The position numbers and the translations under genes were made by a program. Below the pieces are notes generated by a model that was given only the letters and a program-made list of their open reading frames with translations, had not been told where the DNA came from and did not search any database. Below are positions 1 to 8,009 of a stretch of 16,673 nucleotides of DNA, one piece after another. The stretch comes from JACPSX01 sp035288405 [NCBI: bacterium] (GTDB taxonomy: Bacteria; JACPSX01). The first letter of the stretch is position 1. Each line of letters opens with the position of its first letter. The DNA is taken from assembly GCA_035288405.1 (NCBI GenBank), contig DATEAK010000357.1:1-16673 (forward strand), written 5' to 3'.

Positions 1-739
1 TGATCCATCCTTGAACGCAACCTCCTCGAAATTCTTTCAGCGGAAACATGTGACTAATAGACTCGTCATAGAGCCTGTGGATCCCTTTGATTTTAGCACT
101 GCTGCCGAAAACTCCCAGTGACATATGCATGTTCTTTGGAAAGCCCCAGCCATAGCCGAAAGGAGCGGTACCAAAATCAAGTCGGATCTCACCCGGCACA
201 ACCCCTGGAATGCCCGAGGGAAAATCAATCTCCCCTTCCATGGCAATCCACGGATTGTGGGGAGGCCACAGGCCCAACTGCCTTCCGATGACACCAAGCG
301 CACCATCAGCGCCAATCAGGTATTTTCCCTGGTAGGAGGTTCGAGTAGTTCGCACACGAACACTTTCAGATAGGGGCTCGAACCCGACCACTTCCTCTCC
401 CAGAATAACCTCTACTCCATTATTCTGTGCCCGTTCACACAGGTACAAGTCAAAGCGCTCCCGCCGCACCAGGTAAGCCACAGTTTCGGGGGAAGACACG
501 CGAAAAGAGTCTCTTCCTTGAAAGCTCACCATAACTTCCCGAATCCGCCCCTCGACCACTTCGTGGAAGCCATCTCCCAGGACCGCATCGATCCGGCTGG
601 AGATGGCTCCTCCGCAGGGTTTATGGCGCGGCATGAGGGCTTTGTCCAAAGCGAGAACCCGCAGGCCACGTCGCGCACACTCGTAAGCTGCCGTGGCCCC
701 GGCCGGGCCCAGCCCCGCTACGACGACGTCGTAAAGCAT
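1..739 (-). CDS. Geranylgeranyl reductase-family FAD-dependent oxidoreductase (partial, C-terminus off the left edge)
   Basis: The reading frame is open from the ATG at 739 to base 1, giving about 246 N-terminal residues of a family that usually has 380-420. The start follows a clear AGGAG ribosome site, and the ferredoxin gene ends 13 nt upstream. Seen: an N-terminal Rossmann motif GLGPAG at residues 9-14, a KPCGGAIS motif near residues 40-47 (the family's KxCGG signature), a YLIGADG motif for FAD binding, and YGWGFPK, the family's substrate-side motif. Members reduce isoprenoid double bonds of geranylgeranyl chains, polyprenyl lipids or quinone side chains at the cytoplasmic face of the membrane. 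The physiological donor may be the adjacent ferredoxin. The substrate cannot be told from sequence; related flavoproteins such as FixC-like dehydrogenases or halogenases are less likely because of the KPCGG and WGFPK motifs. Confidence 0.85.
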   Translation of the reverse strand, partial: MLYDVVVAGLGPAGATAAYECARRGLRVLALDKALMPRHKPCGGAISSRIDAVLGDGFHEVVEGRIREVMVSFQGRDSFRVSSPETVAYLVRRERFDLYLCERAQNNGVEVILGEEVVGFEPLSESVRVRTTRTSYQGKYLIGADGALGVIGRQLGLWPPHNPWIAMEGEIDFPSGIPGVVPGEIRLDFGTAPFGYGWGFPKNMHMSLGVFGSSAKIKGIHRLYDESISHMFPLKEFRGGCVQGWI

Positions 740-752
740 GGTCTCCTTTGCT

Positions 753-1049
<297 letters not shown>

Positions 1050-1119
1050 TTAATTTATCACAATCTCTTCCCGGAATGGTAGCACCTCTAGGATAGGAAA
1101 TTTACCATCCCGACCGGTC

Positions 1120-2685
1120 CTATCGGCTTGTAGAATGCAACAAGCGTACCAAAGAGATTCCGATCTTCCCCCCTCCATAAATCGCAGAACCAGCTAGGCA
1201 GAGCCCCGCAAGTAGATCCCCAAATTGAGTATAAAACGTCTGCCGACTCCGATTCCGAATTTCCCCGGTAACCACAGCGGGAACGAAAATTTCGCTCTCT
1301 TCGAGGACCCGCCCCTGCGGGTCGATAATTGCCGAAATCCCGGTATTGGCCGCGCGAACCACGTAGGCACCGTTCTCCACTGCCCGAAATACGGCCATGG
1401 CCAAGTGCTGGTAGGGAGCCGCAGAGCGACCGTACCAGGCATCATTGGTAATATTGACCAGAAAATCAGCTCCTTTCTGAAAATAACGCCGGACCTGGGC
1501 CGGGAAGTAGACCTCATAGCTGATCGTAACTCCAAATTGCCCTTCAGAAGTTCGAAACAGGGTATATTCAGTGCCCGCCTGGAAATCCCCCACGGCACCT
1601 CGGACCATTTTGTCAACAAAGAACAGAATCTTTCGCAGAGGGACATATTCACCAAAAGGGACCAGGTGGACCTTATCGTATTTTTGGACAATCCCCTGAC
1701 GCGGAGTTACCAGGAACGCGCTGTTGAAAAAGAGCGGCTCGCTGCCGGATCTGACATCCGGACTCCCCACCAGGAGGTAACTCCCGGTAGAGCGAGCAAG
1801 GTTCCCGAGCATCACCTGAGCTTGCAAATCGGCCCCCAGAACAAAGGGAACCGCCGTCTCGGGCCAGACGATGAGGTGAGCCTTCTGACTTGCCGCTGCC
1901 TCCGTGAGTTCTCCGTACGTCTTCATCGTTGCTTGCTGGTAGGCAGGGTCCCACTTGACCCACTGATCGATATTGCCCTGCAGAGCCGCAACTTTCAATG
2001 GAGTCCCGGCTTGCGGTTGGCCCAGCTCGATCCTGCCATAAAGGAGAGCAACTCCCAGAGCAAGTACGGCCGACAGAAGCCCCACCGCTCCTCGTCTCCA
2101 CTGAGCGGGGCCAAGATGAATGGCGGAAGCCAATGCAGCATTAACCCAAACGATAATCAACGAAAGCCCGTAAAGTCCCCCGAGAGAGGCTAGCTGCAAG
2201 AACGAAAGATTATCGAACTGTGTGTAGGCGAGAAAGGTCCAGGGAAAACCGGTAAGAAGGTAGGTACGAACGAATTCCAGGGCTGCCCAAAGGACTCCGG
2301 CCCAAAGAATCCGTCCCAGAAGATTTTGGGGGCTAAGCCGAACCCACAGGAAGCAGAAAGCTCCCAGGTAGAGAGACACGTAAAGGGACAGGAGAACCAA
2401 CAAGGAAAAACCCACAAGCCAGGGAAGACCGCCAAAGGAAATCATCGCGTAATTCAGCCAGTAAAGATTTGCCGTGTAAAACAATAATCCCGTGACCATG
2501 CCCAGGCGAAAAGCTTCTCCTGGACCGCTTGCGCGCTCGAGGCCATACAACAGAGGGACCAGGGCGACAAAAGCCAGGACTCCGCTCCCGCCCGGTGGAA
2601 AGCTCCAGAATAGTCCCAGCGCCGATAGCCCGGCGCACGCCCATTTGCAGGCTCCGCTTCGAAGCACGTGATGACTCGCTCTCAA
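1120..2685 (-). CDS. lnt: Apolipoprotein N-acyltransferase homologue with Ser at the catalytic Cys position
   Basis: 521 residues, close to the 512 of E. coli Lnt. The N-terminal half has about seven hydrophobic segments including the family's FPWTFLAYTQ stretch near 147-156; residues about 230-480 form the periplasmic nitrilase-type domain. Lnt transfers a third acyl chain from phospholipid to the N-terminal Cys of lipoproteins in the inner membrane. The triad Glu (WPETAVP, E276) and Lys (YDKVHLVPFGEYVP, K338) are present, and flanking residues W245, E346, Y390 and E391 are kept. The nucleophile, C387 in E. coli (motif ICYE), is Ser389 here (ISYE, codon AGC at 1519-1521), so activity is doubtful. 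The start is uncertain: the TTG at 2685 lacks a ribosome site, and the GTG at 2667 is an alternative. It sits 17 nt after ccmH-ccmI and closes that operon. An annotation as a catalytically altered Lnt paralogue is equally possible. Confidence 0.9.
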   Translation of the reverse strand: MRASHHVLRSGACKWACAGLSALGLFWSFPPGGSGVLAFVALVPLLYGLERASGPGEAFRLGMVTGLLFYTANLYWLNYAMISFGGLPWLVGFSLLVLLSLYVSLYLGAFCFLWVRLSPQNLLGRILWAGVLWAALEFVRTYLLTGFPWTFLAYTQFDNLSFLQLASLGGLYGLSLIIVWVNAALASAIHLGPAQWRRGAVGLLSAVLALGVALLYGRIELGQPQAGTPLKVAALQGNIDQWVKWDPAYQQATMKTYGELTEAAASQKAHLIVWPETAVPFVLGADLQAQVMLGNLARSTGSYLLVGSPDVRSGSEPLFFNSAFLVTPRQGIVQKYDKVHLVPFGEYVPLRKILFFVDKMVRGAVGDFQAGTEYTLFRTSEGQFGVTISYEVYFPAQVRRYFQKGADFLVNITNDAWYGRSAAPYQHLAMAVFRAVENGAYVVRAANTGISAIIDPQGRVLEESEIFVPAVVTGEIRNRSRQTFYTQFGDLLAGLCLAGSAIYGGGKIGISLVRLLHSTSR

Positions 2686-2702
2686 GCTTGAGGTTGGACA
2701 GG

Positions 2703-4094
2703 TTAAGGACGTGGTGAAGAAGAGGCTTTCTGTTTGGCTTCGGCAATCCAGCCTCTGACCCGTTTGGCATCTTCCCCGTCAGGAATTACCTGCAGAAATT
2801 CTTCCCAGACTTTGACAGCCCCCGTATGGTCCTGCCTTCCCTGCTCCAGTGTAAGGCCTTTATAGTAAAGAGCCGCTGCGTAGCGGGGATTCAATTTGAG
2901 AGCCTTATCGTACGCAGTCATGGCCACATCGGAATGACCGGCCAGAGCTGCCAAGTAGCCCATGTAAGTGATGGCTTCGATGTTCTGAGGATCACGTTTG
3001 AGAATGGCTTCATAGGCCGCCTTGGCATTGGAGTATTGCTCATCGCCGATACTCTTGCGGGCCGCCTCCAGCATCCCCGAGACAACCTCCGGAGACAAGG
3101 GTCCTGAACTGGAGCTTTCGTTGACCTTCGTCCCAGGGCCTGGGATTTCCACCATGCCCTGTTGTCCCCCGGGAGTTCCTGTGAGAAATCCCCCGGTCAT
3201 GGAGCCCCCTTCGTTTCGTGGCTGTACAGAACGGGTCAGAAAAACCCCCAAGGCCAATCCAAATCCCAACAGCACGGCAGCACCCAGGACCAGGTAACTG
3301 GTCCGTAATTTTCCGCCCTTCAAGGCCTCCAGCTCCCGTTTGGAGGGAGCGGGAGCCTGCTTGAGCTTTGTCCTGGGAGTCGATGGCGACGCCGCAGCTT
3401 TTTCGGGAGCTTTCTCAATTTCCTTCAGAATCCGGGCAGCCCGTTCTTCGTAATACTGCTTCAAGTCTTCGTAATCGGCGGCAGAAAGCTTTCCGGAGTG
3501 ATAATCCAGCTCGAGTTCTTGGATGGCCTCGTAAAGGGAGTACTTCTCCTCATTCAGATTTCTGAGGCGAGATTCTTTTGCAGACAAATCCTGGGAAAGT
3601 CCAGTCTGCGCACGGGGATGCCCTGTGAAGATTGCCACTTCCTCCCGAACCCTGGTAAGATAGATGGGATCTACGGCCTCCGCCGGTTCTCCCGATTTTG
3701 GTCGGTGCGCCCAGCGCCGCAGGACCCAAAGTATTCCCCCCAAGCCAAATACCGCAGCTACGAATGGTAAGAGCCAGATGACCAGATTAAAACCTGTGCT
3801 GGTCGGCTTCAGCAGGATCCACTCTCCGTACTTGCTCACGAAGAAGGCCCGGATCTGTTCCGGACTTTCCCCCCTTTGCAGCCTCTCCCGAATCGCGTCC
3901 TTCATTTCCGTAGCCATCCCGGAAGGGGAATCATAAACGGATAGATTCTGGCAAACGGGGCAACGCAGTTCACTGGCAAGTTGCCGCACGCGTTCTTCTA
4001 AAGCTTCGTTGGTTTGAGCCGCCAGGACAGCCCCTGCCCACACGATGATAACTGCAGCGAGAACACCGGCGATCAGGTGGCGGCGGTGGGGCAT
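2703..4094 (-). CDS. ccmH: Cytochrome c maturation protein CcmH fused to CcmI-like TPR protein
   Basis: 463 residues. A signal/anchor segment (about 8-25) precedes a CcmH domain with the redox motif LRCPVCQ near residues 43-49 and the typical GEWILLKP stretch, then a membrane segment around 103-126. A region resembling the CcmI N-terminus follows (QELELDYHSGKLSAADYEDL), a third membrane segment at about 268-290, a Gly/Ser-rich linker, and a TPR domain at about 335-455 with repeat signatures such as AKAAYEAILKRDPQN and AMTAYDKALKLNP. CcmH reduces apocytochrome c disulfides with CcmG; the CcmI TPR part binds the apocytochrome C-terminus and delivers it to CcmF. Fusing the two is also seen in E. 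coli CcmH, although the layout here with an extra membrane segment fits a full CcmH+CcmI join. GGGAG lies before the ATG; ccmG ends 3 nt upstream. Confidence 0.92.
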   Translation of the reverse strand: MPHRRHLIAGVLAAVIIVWAGAVLAAQTNEALEERVRQLASELRCPVCQNLSVYDSPSGMATEMKDAIRERLQRGESPEQIRAFFVSKYGEWILLKPTSTGFNLVIWLLPFVAAVFGLGGILWVLRRWAHRPKSGEPAEAVDPIYLTRVREEVAIFTGHPRAQTGLSQDLSAKESRLRNLNEEKYSLYEAIQELELDYHSGKLSAADYEDLKQYYEERAARILKEIEKAPEKAAASPSTPRTKLKQAPAPSKRELEALKGGKLRTSYLVLGAAVLLGFGLALGVFLTRSVQPRNEGGSMTGGFLTGTPGGQQGMVEIPGPGTKVNESSSSGPLSPEVVSGMLEAARKSIGDEQYSNAKAAYEAILKRDPQNIEAITYMGYLAALAGHSDVAMTAYDKALKLNPRYAAALYYKGLTLEQGRQDHTGAVKVWEEFLQVIPDGEDAKRVRGWIAEAKQKASSSPRP

Positions 4095-4097
4095 CTC

Positions 4098-4634
4098 TTA
4101 GTCTCCCAGGAGTCTTTCGATCTGTTCGGTGATTGTTTTCATTTGAATCTCGCCGATATGCTTGTGGGCGATAATCCCTTGCTGGTCCACGAAGAAAGTC
4201 TCGGGAACCCCATACACACCGTAGTCCAACGTGAGCTTGCCGTCCACATCGGGACCATTGGGATAAACCTTGTTGAACCGTTTCATGAATGCTCGGGCAT
4301 CTTCTTCCTTGTCCTGGAAGTTAACTCCGAGAATCACGACCCCTCTGTCCTTGTAGCGCTTCCAGGCCTCCCCCCAGCGCGGCGCCTCGTTGACACAGGC
4401 GGGGATGCACCAGGAAGCCCAAAAATTCACGACGACGACCTTGCCCCGTTCCTTCTCCAAGTCGAAAGTCGTGCCATCAAAGAGCTTGAGTTGAAACAGG
4501 GGAGCGGGCTTCCCGACCAGAGGGGAGGGAATTTCCCTCGGATCCCGGGTGAAGCCATAGGCGAGAACCAGGATGACCGGCACTGCCGCAAGGGGAATCA
4601 AGGTTCTTTTGAGTGTCTTGCCCGTTAGCGCCAT
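4098..4634 (-). CDS. ccmG: Thiol-disulfide oxidoreductase CcmG/TlpA family with CxxxC active site
   Basis: 178 residues: an N-terminal membrane anchor (about 11-28) followed by a periplasmic thioredoxin fold. It should pass electrons to CcmH or directly to apocytochrome c cysteines during haem ligation. The active-site stretch is WASWCIPACVNEAP, so the cysteines (C76 and C80) are separated by three residues instead of the usual two (WCxPC). The cis-Pro loop GVYGVPETF (P144) typical of CcmG is intact. The ATG at 4634 is chosen because GAGGAGG precedes it at good spacing; a GTG at 4655 would overlap ccmF and place the ribosome site inside the gene. ccmF ends 4 nt upstream. ResA/TlpA are related alternatives, but the operon position makes CcmG (DsbE) the best call. 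Confidence 0.92.
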   Translation of the reverse strand: MALTGKTLKRTLIPLAAVPVILVLAYGFTRDPREIPSPLVGKPAPLFQLKLFDGTTFDLEKERGKVVVVNFWASWCIPACVNEAPRWGEAWKRYKDRGVVILGVNFQDKEEDARAFMKRFNKVYPNGPDVDGKLTLDYGVYGVPETFFVDQQGIIAHKHIGEIQMKTITEQIERLLGD

Positions 4635-4638
4635 GCGG

Positions 4639-6603
4639 TCAATCCTCCTCGTCACCCAGTCCCTGGCGGCCGAAGGGCCACACGGCCAAAAGCGTCCCCA
4701 AAACCAGGATGACCCCGCCGATCCAGATCCACGTCACCATGGGTCGCAATAACATCTTGACGGTGGCATGGCTGCCGTCCTGGGCAAACCCTCCCAAAAC
4801 GAGATAAAGGTCATCCCTGAGTGACGTTCGAATGACAGCCCGACTGATGGGAGTTTGCTGGATCGGGAAAAACCGTTGCGCCGGACTCATGACCCCTAAC
4901 GGGTGCCCCTGATTGAAAACCTGAAAGTTTCCCCAAACCCGGAAGTGAGTCGGCCACTCTCCGGCCCCCATTCCCTGGAACTGGACGTAGTAACGTCCCA
5001 GTTCAACGCCTTCTCCCGGCTTGAGAGTCATCTCCTTCTCACGGCTGTAGCTCATGGAGACGGCAATTCCCATAATGATAAGGACCACTCCCAGGTGGAC
5101 GATAAACCCGCCGTAGCGCCTCTGGTTGCGTTCAAAGAGTGACGAGAGGGCTTGCAGCGCTCCTTCTCCCGCAATCCGATTGCGGGCGCGAATGGCCCGG
5201 TAAAATTCGAAAACGACCGTGGCCAGCACGAAGGTGCACAAAGTGATGGCAAGCAGTGGATAGAAGTCTCTCACATAAAGAATGGCGACAATAATCCCGA
5301 CCACGAGAGCCGTGGCGCCGGGTACCAGAAAATTTCTGCGCAAATTATCGAGCGAGGCCTTCCGCCAGGCGATCAAGGGGCCTACCCCCATCAAGAAGAC
5401 CAGGAAGATGAAGAGCGGTGCGGTCATCTCGGTAAAATAGGGAGCTCCGACGCTCACCTTGACTCCGCGGATAATTTCAGCAATCAAGGGATAGATGGTT
5501 CCCAACAGAATCGTAAATGTGGCTGCAACCAGAACGAAGTTGTTGAGCAGCAAAGTGCTTTCGCGGGAGACCAGGGAATCCAACTGGGGCTGGCCTTTCA
5601 GCGCGTCCCCTCGCCAGGCCAGGAGAGCCAAGGAAGCGATCAGAACGATTCCCAGAAAGCTCAGGAAATAGATCCCCACAGGCCCGTCCGAGAACGCATG
5701 CACCGACGATAAAACACCGCTCCGGGTAAGGAATGTGCCGAAGATGGTGAGGCTGAAAGCCATGACAATCAGCGAAAGATTCCAAACCTTGAGCATCTTG
5801 CGTCTTTCCTGGACCATTACCGAGTGCAGAAACGCCGTGGCGGGCAGCCAGGGTAGGAAAGCGGCATTTTCCACGGGGTCCCAGGCCCAGTAACCGCCCC
5901 ATCCAAGGACGTGATAGGACCACCAGCCTCCAATCAAATTTCCGATCGACAAGAACAACCATGCCATGAGTGTCCACCGGCGGGTGACCCGGATCCAGTT
6001 CTCGTCGAGTTTCCCGGTAATCAGGGCCGCCATGGCGAAGGCGTAGGGAACCGTGAGCCCCACAAACCCCGCGTACAGAAACGGCGGGTGACTCAGCATG
6101 TTCGTATCTTCCAAGAGGGGATTCAGCCCCCGCCCGTCCGGGGGAACGGGAAATAGATGCTGGAATGGGCTGGCGACAAATGCAGCGATCAGAAGAAAAA
6201 AGGCCGACACGATGAACATCACCGAGAGTACGGCGGGAAGAATTTCCTTTTGGGAACGCCTGTGGATCAGGGCGACCAGACCCGTAAATAAGGAAAGCAT
6301 CCAGATCCACAATAAGATGGACCCCTCCAGAGAGCCCCACAGACCGGTGATTTTGTAATAAACAGGAGTCCGGCGAGTCGTGTTGAACGCCACGTACCGG
6401 ATGCTGAAGTCGTTGCTGACCAACGCGTAGATAAGGGCCACGGCGGACACGGTGACCAGGCCAAAGAGAGCCCAAGCCGCCCCGGTGCTGGTCGCTACTA
6501 GCCTGTCATTACGGGTGCGCAGAGCCACGGCGCTGGAGACAGCTCCCGCCACGGCGACGAGCAGTGCCGCAATGGCGCTAATTTCTCCAATTGCGGCCGT
6601 CAT
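4639..6603 (-). CDS. ccmF: Cytochrome c haem lyase subunit CcmF
   Basis: 654 residues of a polytopic membrane protein with many hydrophobic segments, matching the usual length of 640-660. The tryptophan-rich WWD domain is at about 227-252 (GWGGYWAWDPVENAAFLPW), followed by the family motif TRSGVLSSVHAF. The four conserved histidines of CcmF appear to be present: H172 (SHPPF), H260 (AFLHS), H302 (SSVHAF) and H503 (IVHLGV); the second and third equivalents flank the WWD haem site and the others bind the resident haem b. With CcmH it takes haem from holo-CcmE and attaches it to apocytochrome c in the periplasm. The ATG overlaps the ccmE stop by ATGA, with AGGGGA upstream. No motif is broken. Confidence 0.97.
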   Translation of the reverse strand: MTAAIGEISAIAALLVAVAGAVSSAVALRTRNDRLVATSTGAAWALFGLVTVSAVALIYALVSNDFSIRYVAFNTTRRTPVYYKITGLWGSLEGSILLWIWMLSLFTGLVALIHRRSQKEILPAVLSVMFIVSAFFLLIAAFVASPFQHLFPVPPDGRGLNPLLEDTNMLSHPPFLYAGFVGLTVPYAFAMAALITGKLDENWIRVTRRWTLMAWLFLSIGNLIGGWWSYHVLGWGGYWAWDPVENAAFLPWLPATAFLHSVMVQERRKMLKVWNLSLIVMAFSLTIFGTFLTRSGVLSSVHAFSDGPVGIYFLSFLGIVLIASLALLAWRGDALKGQPQLDSLVSRESTLLLNNFVLVAATFTILLGTIYPLIAEIIRGVKVSVGAPYFTEMTAPLFIFLVFLMGVGPLIAWRKASLDNLRRNFLVPGATALVVGIIVAILYVRDFYPLLAITLCTFVLATVVFEFYRAIRARNRIAGEGALQALSSLFERNQRRYGGFIVHLGVVLIIMGIAVSMSYSREKEMTLKPGEGVELGRYYVQFQGMGAGEWPTHFRVWGNFQVFNQGHPLGVMSPAQRFFPIQQTPISRAVIRTSLRDDLYLVLGGFAQDGSHATVKMLLRPMVTWIWIGGVILVLGTLLAVWPFGRQGLGDEED

Positions 6604-7055
6604 CGACGGTCCCCTGTGAGGAGAGTCTTGTACACTTCCTTCGGGTCTGGAGGGCTTCCATCTTTGTGAGGTTTGTACTCCTCGGAGTGTTTGGCCATGA
6701 TCGTGTTGGCCCGGAATGTTCCATCCGGTTGTAAGGTTCCTTCCACGATTGCGCCCCTCTCTTCACCGAAGAGATCCGGAGGAATCCCCTGAAACAGAAC
6801 ATTGAGGGATTTCTTGCCGTCGGAAAGAGTGAAACTGACCTTCAGGGTATGTGGATCCCGGACCAGAGTTCCCTTTTCAACAACTCCCCCGACCCGGACC
6901 GCTTTGCCTTGAACAGCCGTTCCTTTGGCCAGAAGCTCCTGCGGGGTGAAGAAGTAAACCACCGCCTGTTGAAGACCCCCGAAAACGATATAGGCAATTG
7001 CGCCGAGAATGACCGCCAAGCCTATGCCGAGCTGTATTTTTTTCCTTTTTCTCAT
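6600..7055 (-). CDS. ccmE: Haem chaperone CcmE
   Basis: 151 residues: one N-terminal membrane segment (about 8-28) preceded by a basic MRKRKK, then a periplasmic OB-fold domain. The haem-attachment motif is AKHSEEY: H123 is the expected covalent haem ligand and Y127 the conserved axial-side tyrosine, so this is the classical His-type CcmE and not the Cys-type CcmE found in some sulfate reducers and archaea. It receives haem from CcmC and delivers it to CcmF. The gene overlaps ccmD upstream and ccmF downstream by 4 nt each, indicating translational coupling; its own ribosome site is weak. Confidence 0.96.
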   Translation of the reverse strand: MRKRKKIQLGIGLAVILGAIAYIVFGGLQQAVVYFFTPQELLAKGTAVQGKAVRVGGVVEKGTLVRDPHTLKVSFTLSDGKKSLNVLFQGIPPDLFGEERGAIVEGTLQPDGTFRANTIMAKHSEEYKPHKDGSPPDPKEVYKTLLTGDRR

Positions 7056-7198
7056 ACGTCGTTATGCCTCGGTCGCCGCCGCCGTGTGGCAAGCTGCTGA
7101 TCCAGCTGGTGGCTGCGGCGTTTCTGAAAGACTAAGTAGAGAACAATGGTACTCCAGGTAATCAGGTGCGCCGTCAGAATATACCCCCAGGGGTTCAT
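7052..7198 (-). CDS. ccmD: Small haem exporter-associated protein CcmD
   Basis: A 48-residue ORF in the gap between ccmC and ccmE. It begins MNPWGYILTAHLITW, has a single membrane span at about 7-25, and ends in a strongly basic tail (KRRSHQ...TRRRRPRH), the standard CcmD design. CcmD stabilises the CcmABC complex and helps release holo-CcmE. The ATG at 7196-7198 follows GGAG; ccmC ends 9 nt upstream, and the TGA overlaps the ccmE start as ATGA. CcmD sequences diverge fast, so the call rests on size, topology and the exact position. Confidence 0.88.
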   Translation of the reverse strand: MNPWGYILTAHLITWSTIVLYLVFQKRRSHQLDQQLATRRRRPRHNDV

Positions 7199-7207
7199 GT
7201 TACTCCG

Positions 7208-7870
7208 TTAATCCTCCGCTCGCAGACGAGCGAGGATCTCTTTACGGTTTTCGAGAGAGAATTTCTTGGACAGCAAATAGGAATAAAGAAGCGTGAAGGC
7301 CAGCAGATTTACCAGCAGAGTAAGGAGCATTGAAGGTGCAATTGTCGGCTCTCCCATGCGCATGATCGTGGGCGGCTGGTGAAGGGTGCGCCACCAAACA
7401 ACGGACTGATGTACAATCGGGATATCCAGAAACCCCACAATTCCCACTACAGCCGCGTATTTCCCTTTCCGGTTATCGTCGGACATGTAGGAGCGGAGCA
7501 TGAGATAGCCAATGTAGATGAACAGCAGGATCGTTGTCGTGGTGAGCCGGGCATCCCAAGTCCACCACACCCCCCAGGTGGGCTTTCCCCAGATGGACCC
7601 TCCGACGATCCCTAAGAAAGTGAACATCACCCCGATTTCGGCCGACGAGCGAGCCACAAGGTCCCATTTCAGCGTTTTTTTCCACAGGTAAAGGATGCTG
7701 GCGACAAACACGACAAAAAACGCCATAAACGCCACCCAGATGGTCGGCACGTGAAGGTACATGATTCTCTGCACCTGCCCCTGCACTGCATCCGGGGGAG
7801 CATACAGCAAGGCCAGCAGCAACCCGAGCAGGATCGTCGAGAGAGACAACCAGCCGAGAATTCTACTCAC
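7208..7870 (-). CDS. ccmC: Haem-handling membrane protein CcmC
   Basis: About 220 residues with six predicted membrane spans. The WWD motif WGVWWTWDARLT lies at about 99-110, and the conserved haem-ligand histidines are seen in YLHVPTIW (H40) and IVHQSVVWW (H154). CcmC holds haem in the WWD loop and drives its covalent attachment to CcmE in the periplasm. The start is chosen at the GTG 7868-7870 because AGGAG lies 8 nt before it; an in-frame ATG at 7876 sits only 2 nt from that site, and a TTG at 7897 lies upstream of it. The gene is the first of the operon, with a recognisable promoter about 90 nt upstream. ccmA and ccmB, which normally precede ccmC, are not in this window. Confidence 0.96.
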   Translation of the reverse strand: MSRILGWLSLSTILLGLLLALLYAPPDAVQGQVQRIMYLHVPTIWVAFMAFFVVFVASILYLWKKTLKWDLVARSSAEIGVMFTFLGIVGGSIWGKPTWGVWWTWDARLTTTTILLFIYIGYLMLRSYMSDDNRKGKYAAVVGIVGFLDIPIVHQSVVWWRTLHQPPTIMRMGEPTIAPSMLLTLLVNLLAFTLLYSYLLSKKFSLENRKEILARLRAED

Positions 7871-7960
7871 AAACATTTCTCCTGCAGCATAAAACAAACC
7901 ACGCGCTCCCTCTTTCTTTCAGCCATTTGGCTTCTTTGAAAGCTATGGAAGCTTGTGAAT

Positions 7961-7988
7961 ATTTTAACCATATCAGACGATTGTTCAA
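7961..7988 (-). promoter_or_regulatory. Sigma-70-type promoter of the ccm operon
   Basis: Reading the minus strand, TTGAAC (7988-7983) is followed after 16 nt by TAAAAT (7966-7961), a 4/6 and a 5/6 match to the consensus hexamers. It lies in the non-coding gap between the broken mgtC-like gene and ccmC, with a leader of about 85 nt to the chosen ccmC start. It is a pattern match only; no operator was recognised. Confidence 0.5.
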
Positions 7989-8009
7989 TAGGACAACCCC
8001 ACTATTTGG

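Noticed and set aside
1092-1124. GATAGGA/TCCTATC inverted repeat at the 3' end of lnt as a terminator
   Set aside because: The loop is about 19 nt, the stem is only 7 bp and no T-run follows in either direction; it also overlaps the lnt stop.
1225-2193. Long plus-strand open frame of 322 codons
   Set aside because: Antisense to lnt, with no motif; a codon-bias shadow.
5477-6475. Minus-strand open frame of 332 codons in another frame of ccmF
   Set aside because: ccmF is complete with all family motifs in its own frame; this product has no domain.
7921-7935. AGCCATTTGGCT near-palindrome in the ccm leader as an operator
   Set aside because: Arms are only 5 bp with no second copy; chance is sufficient.
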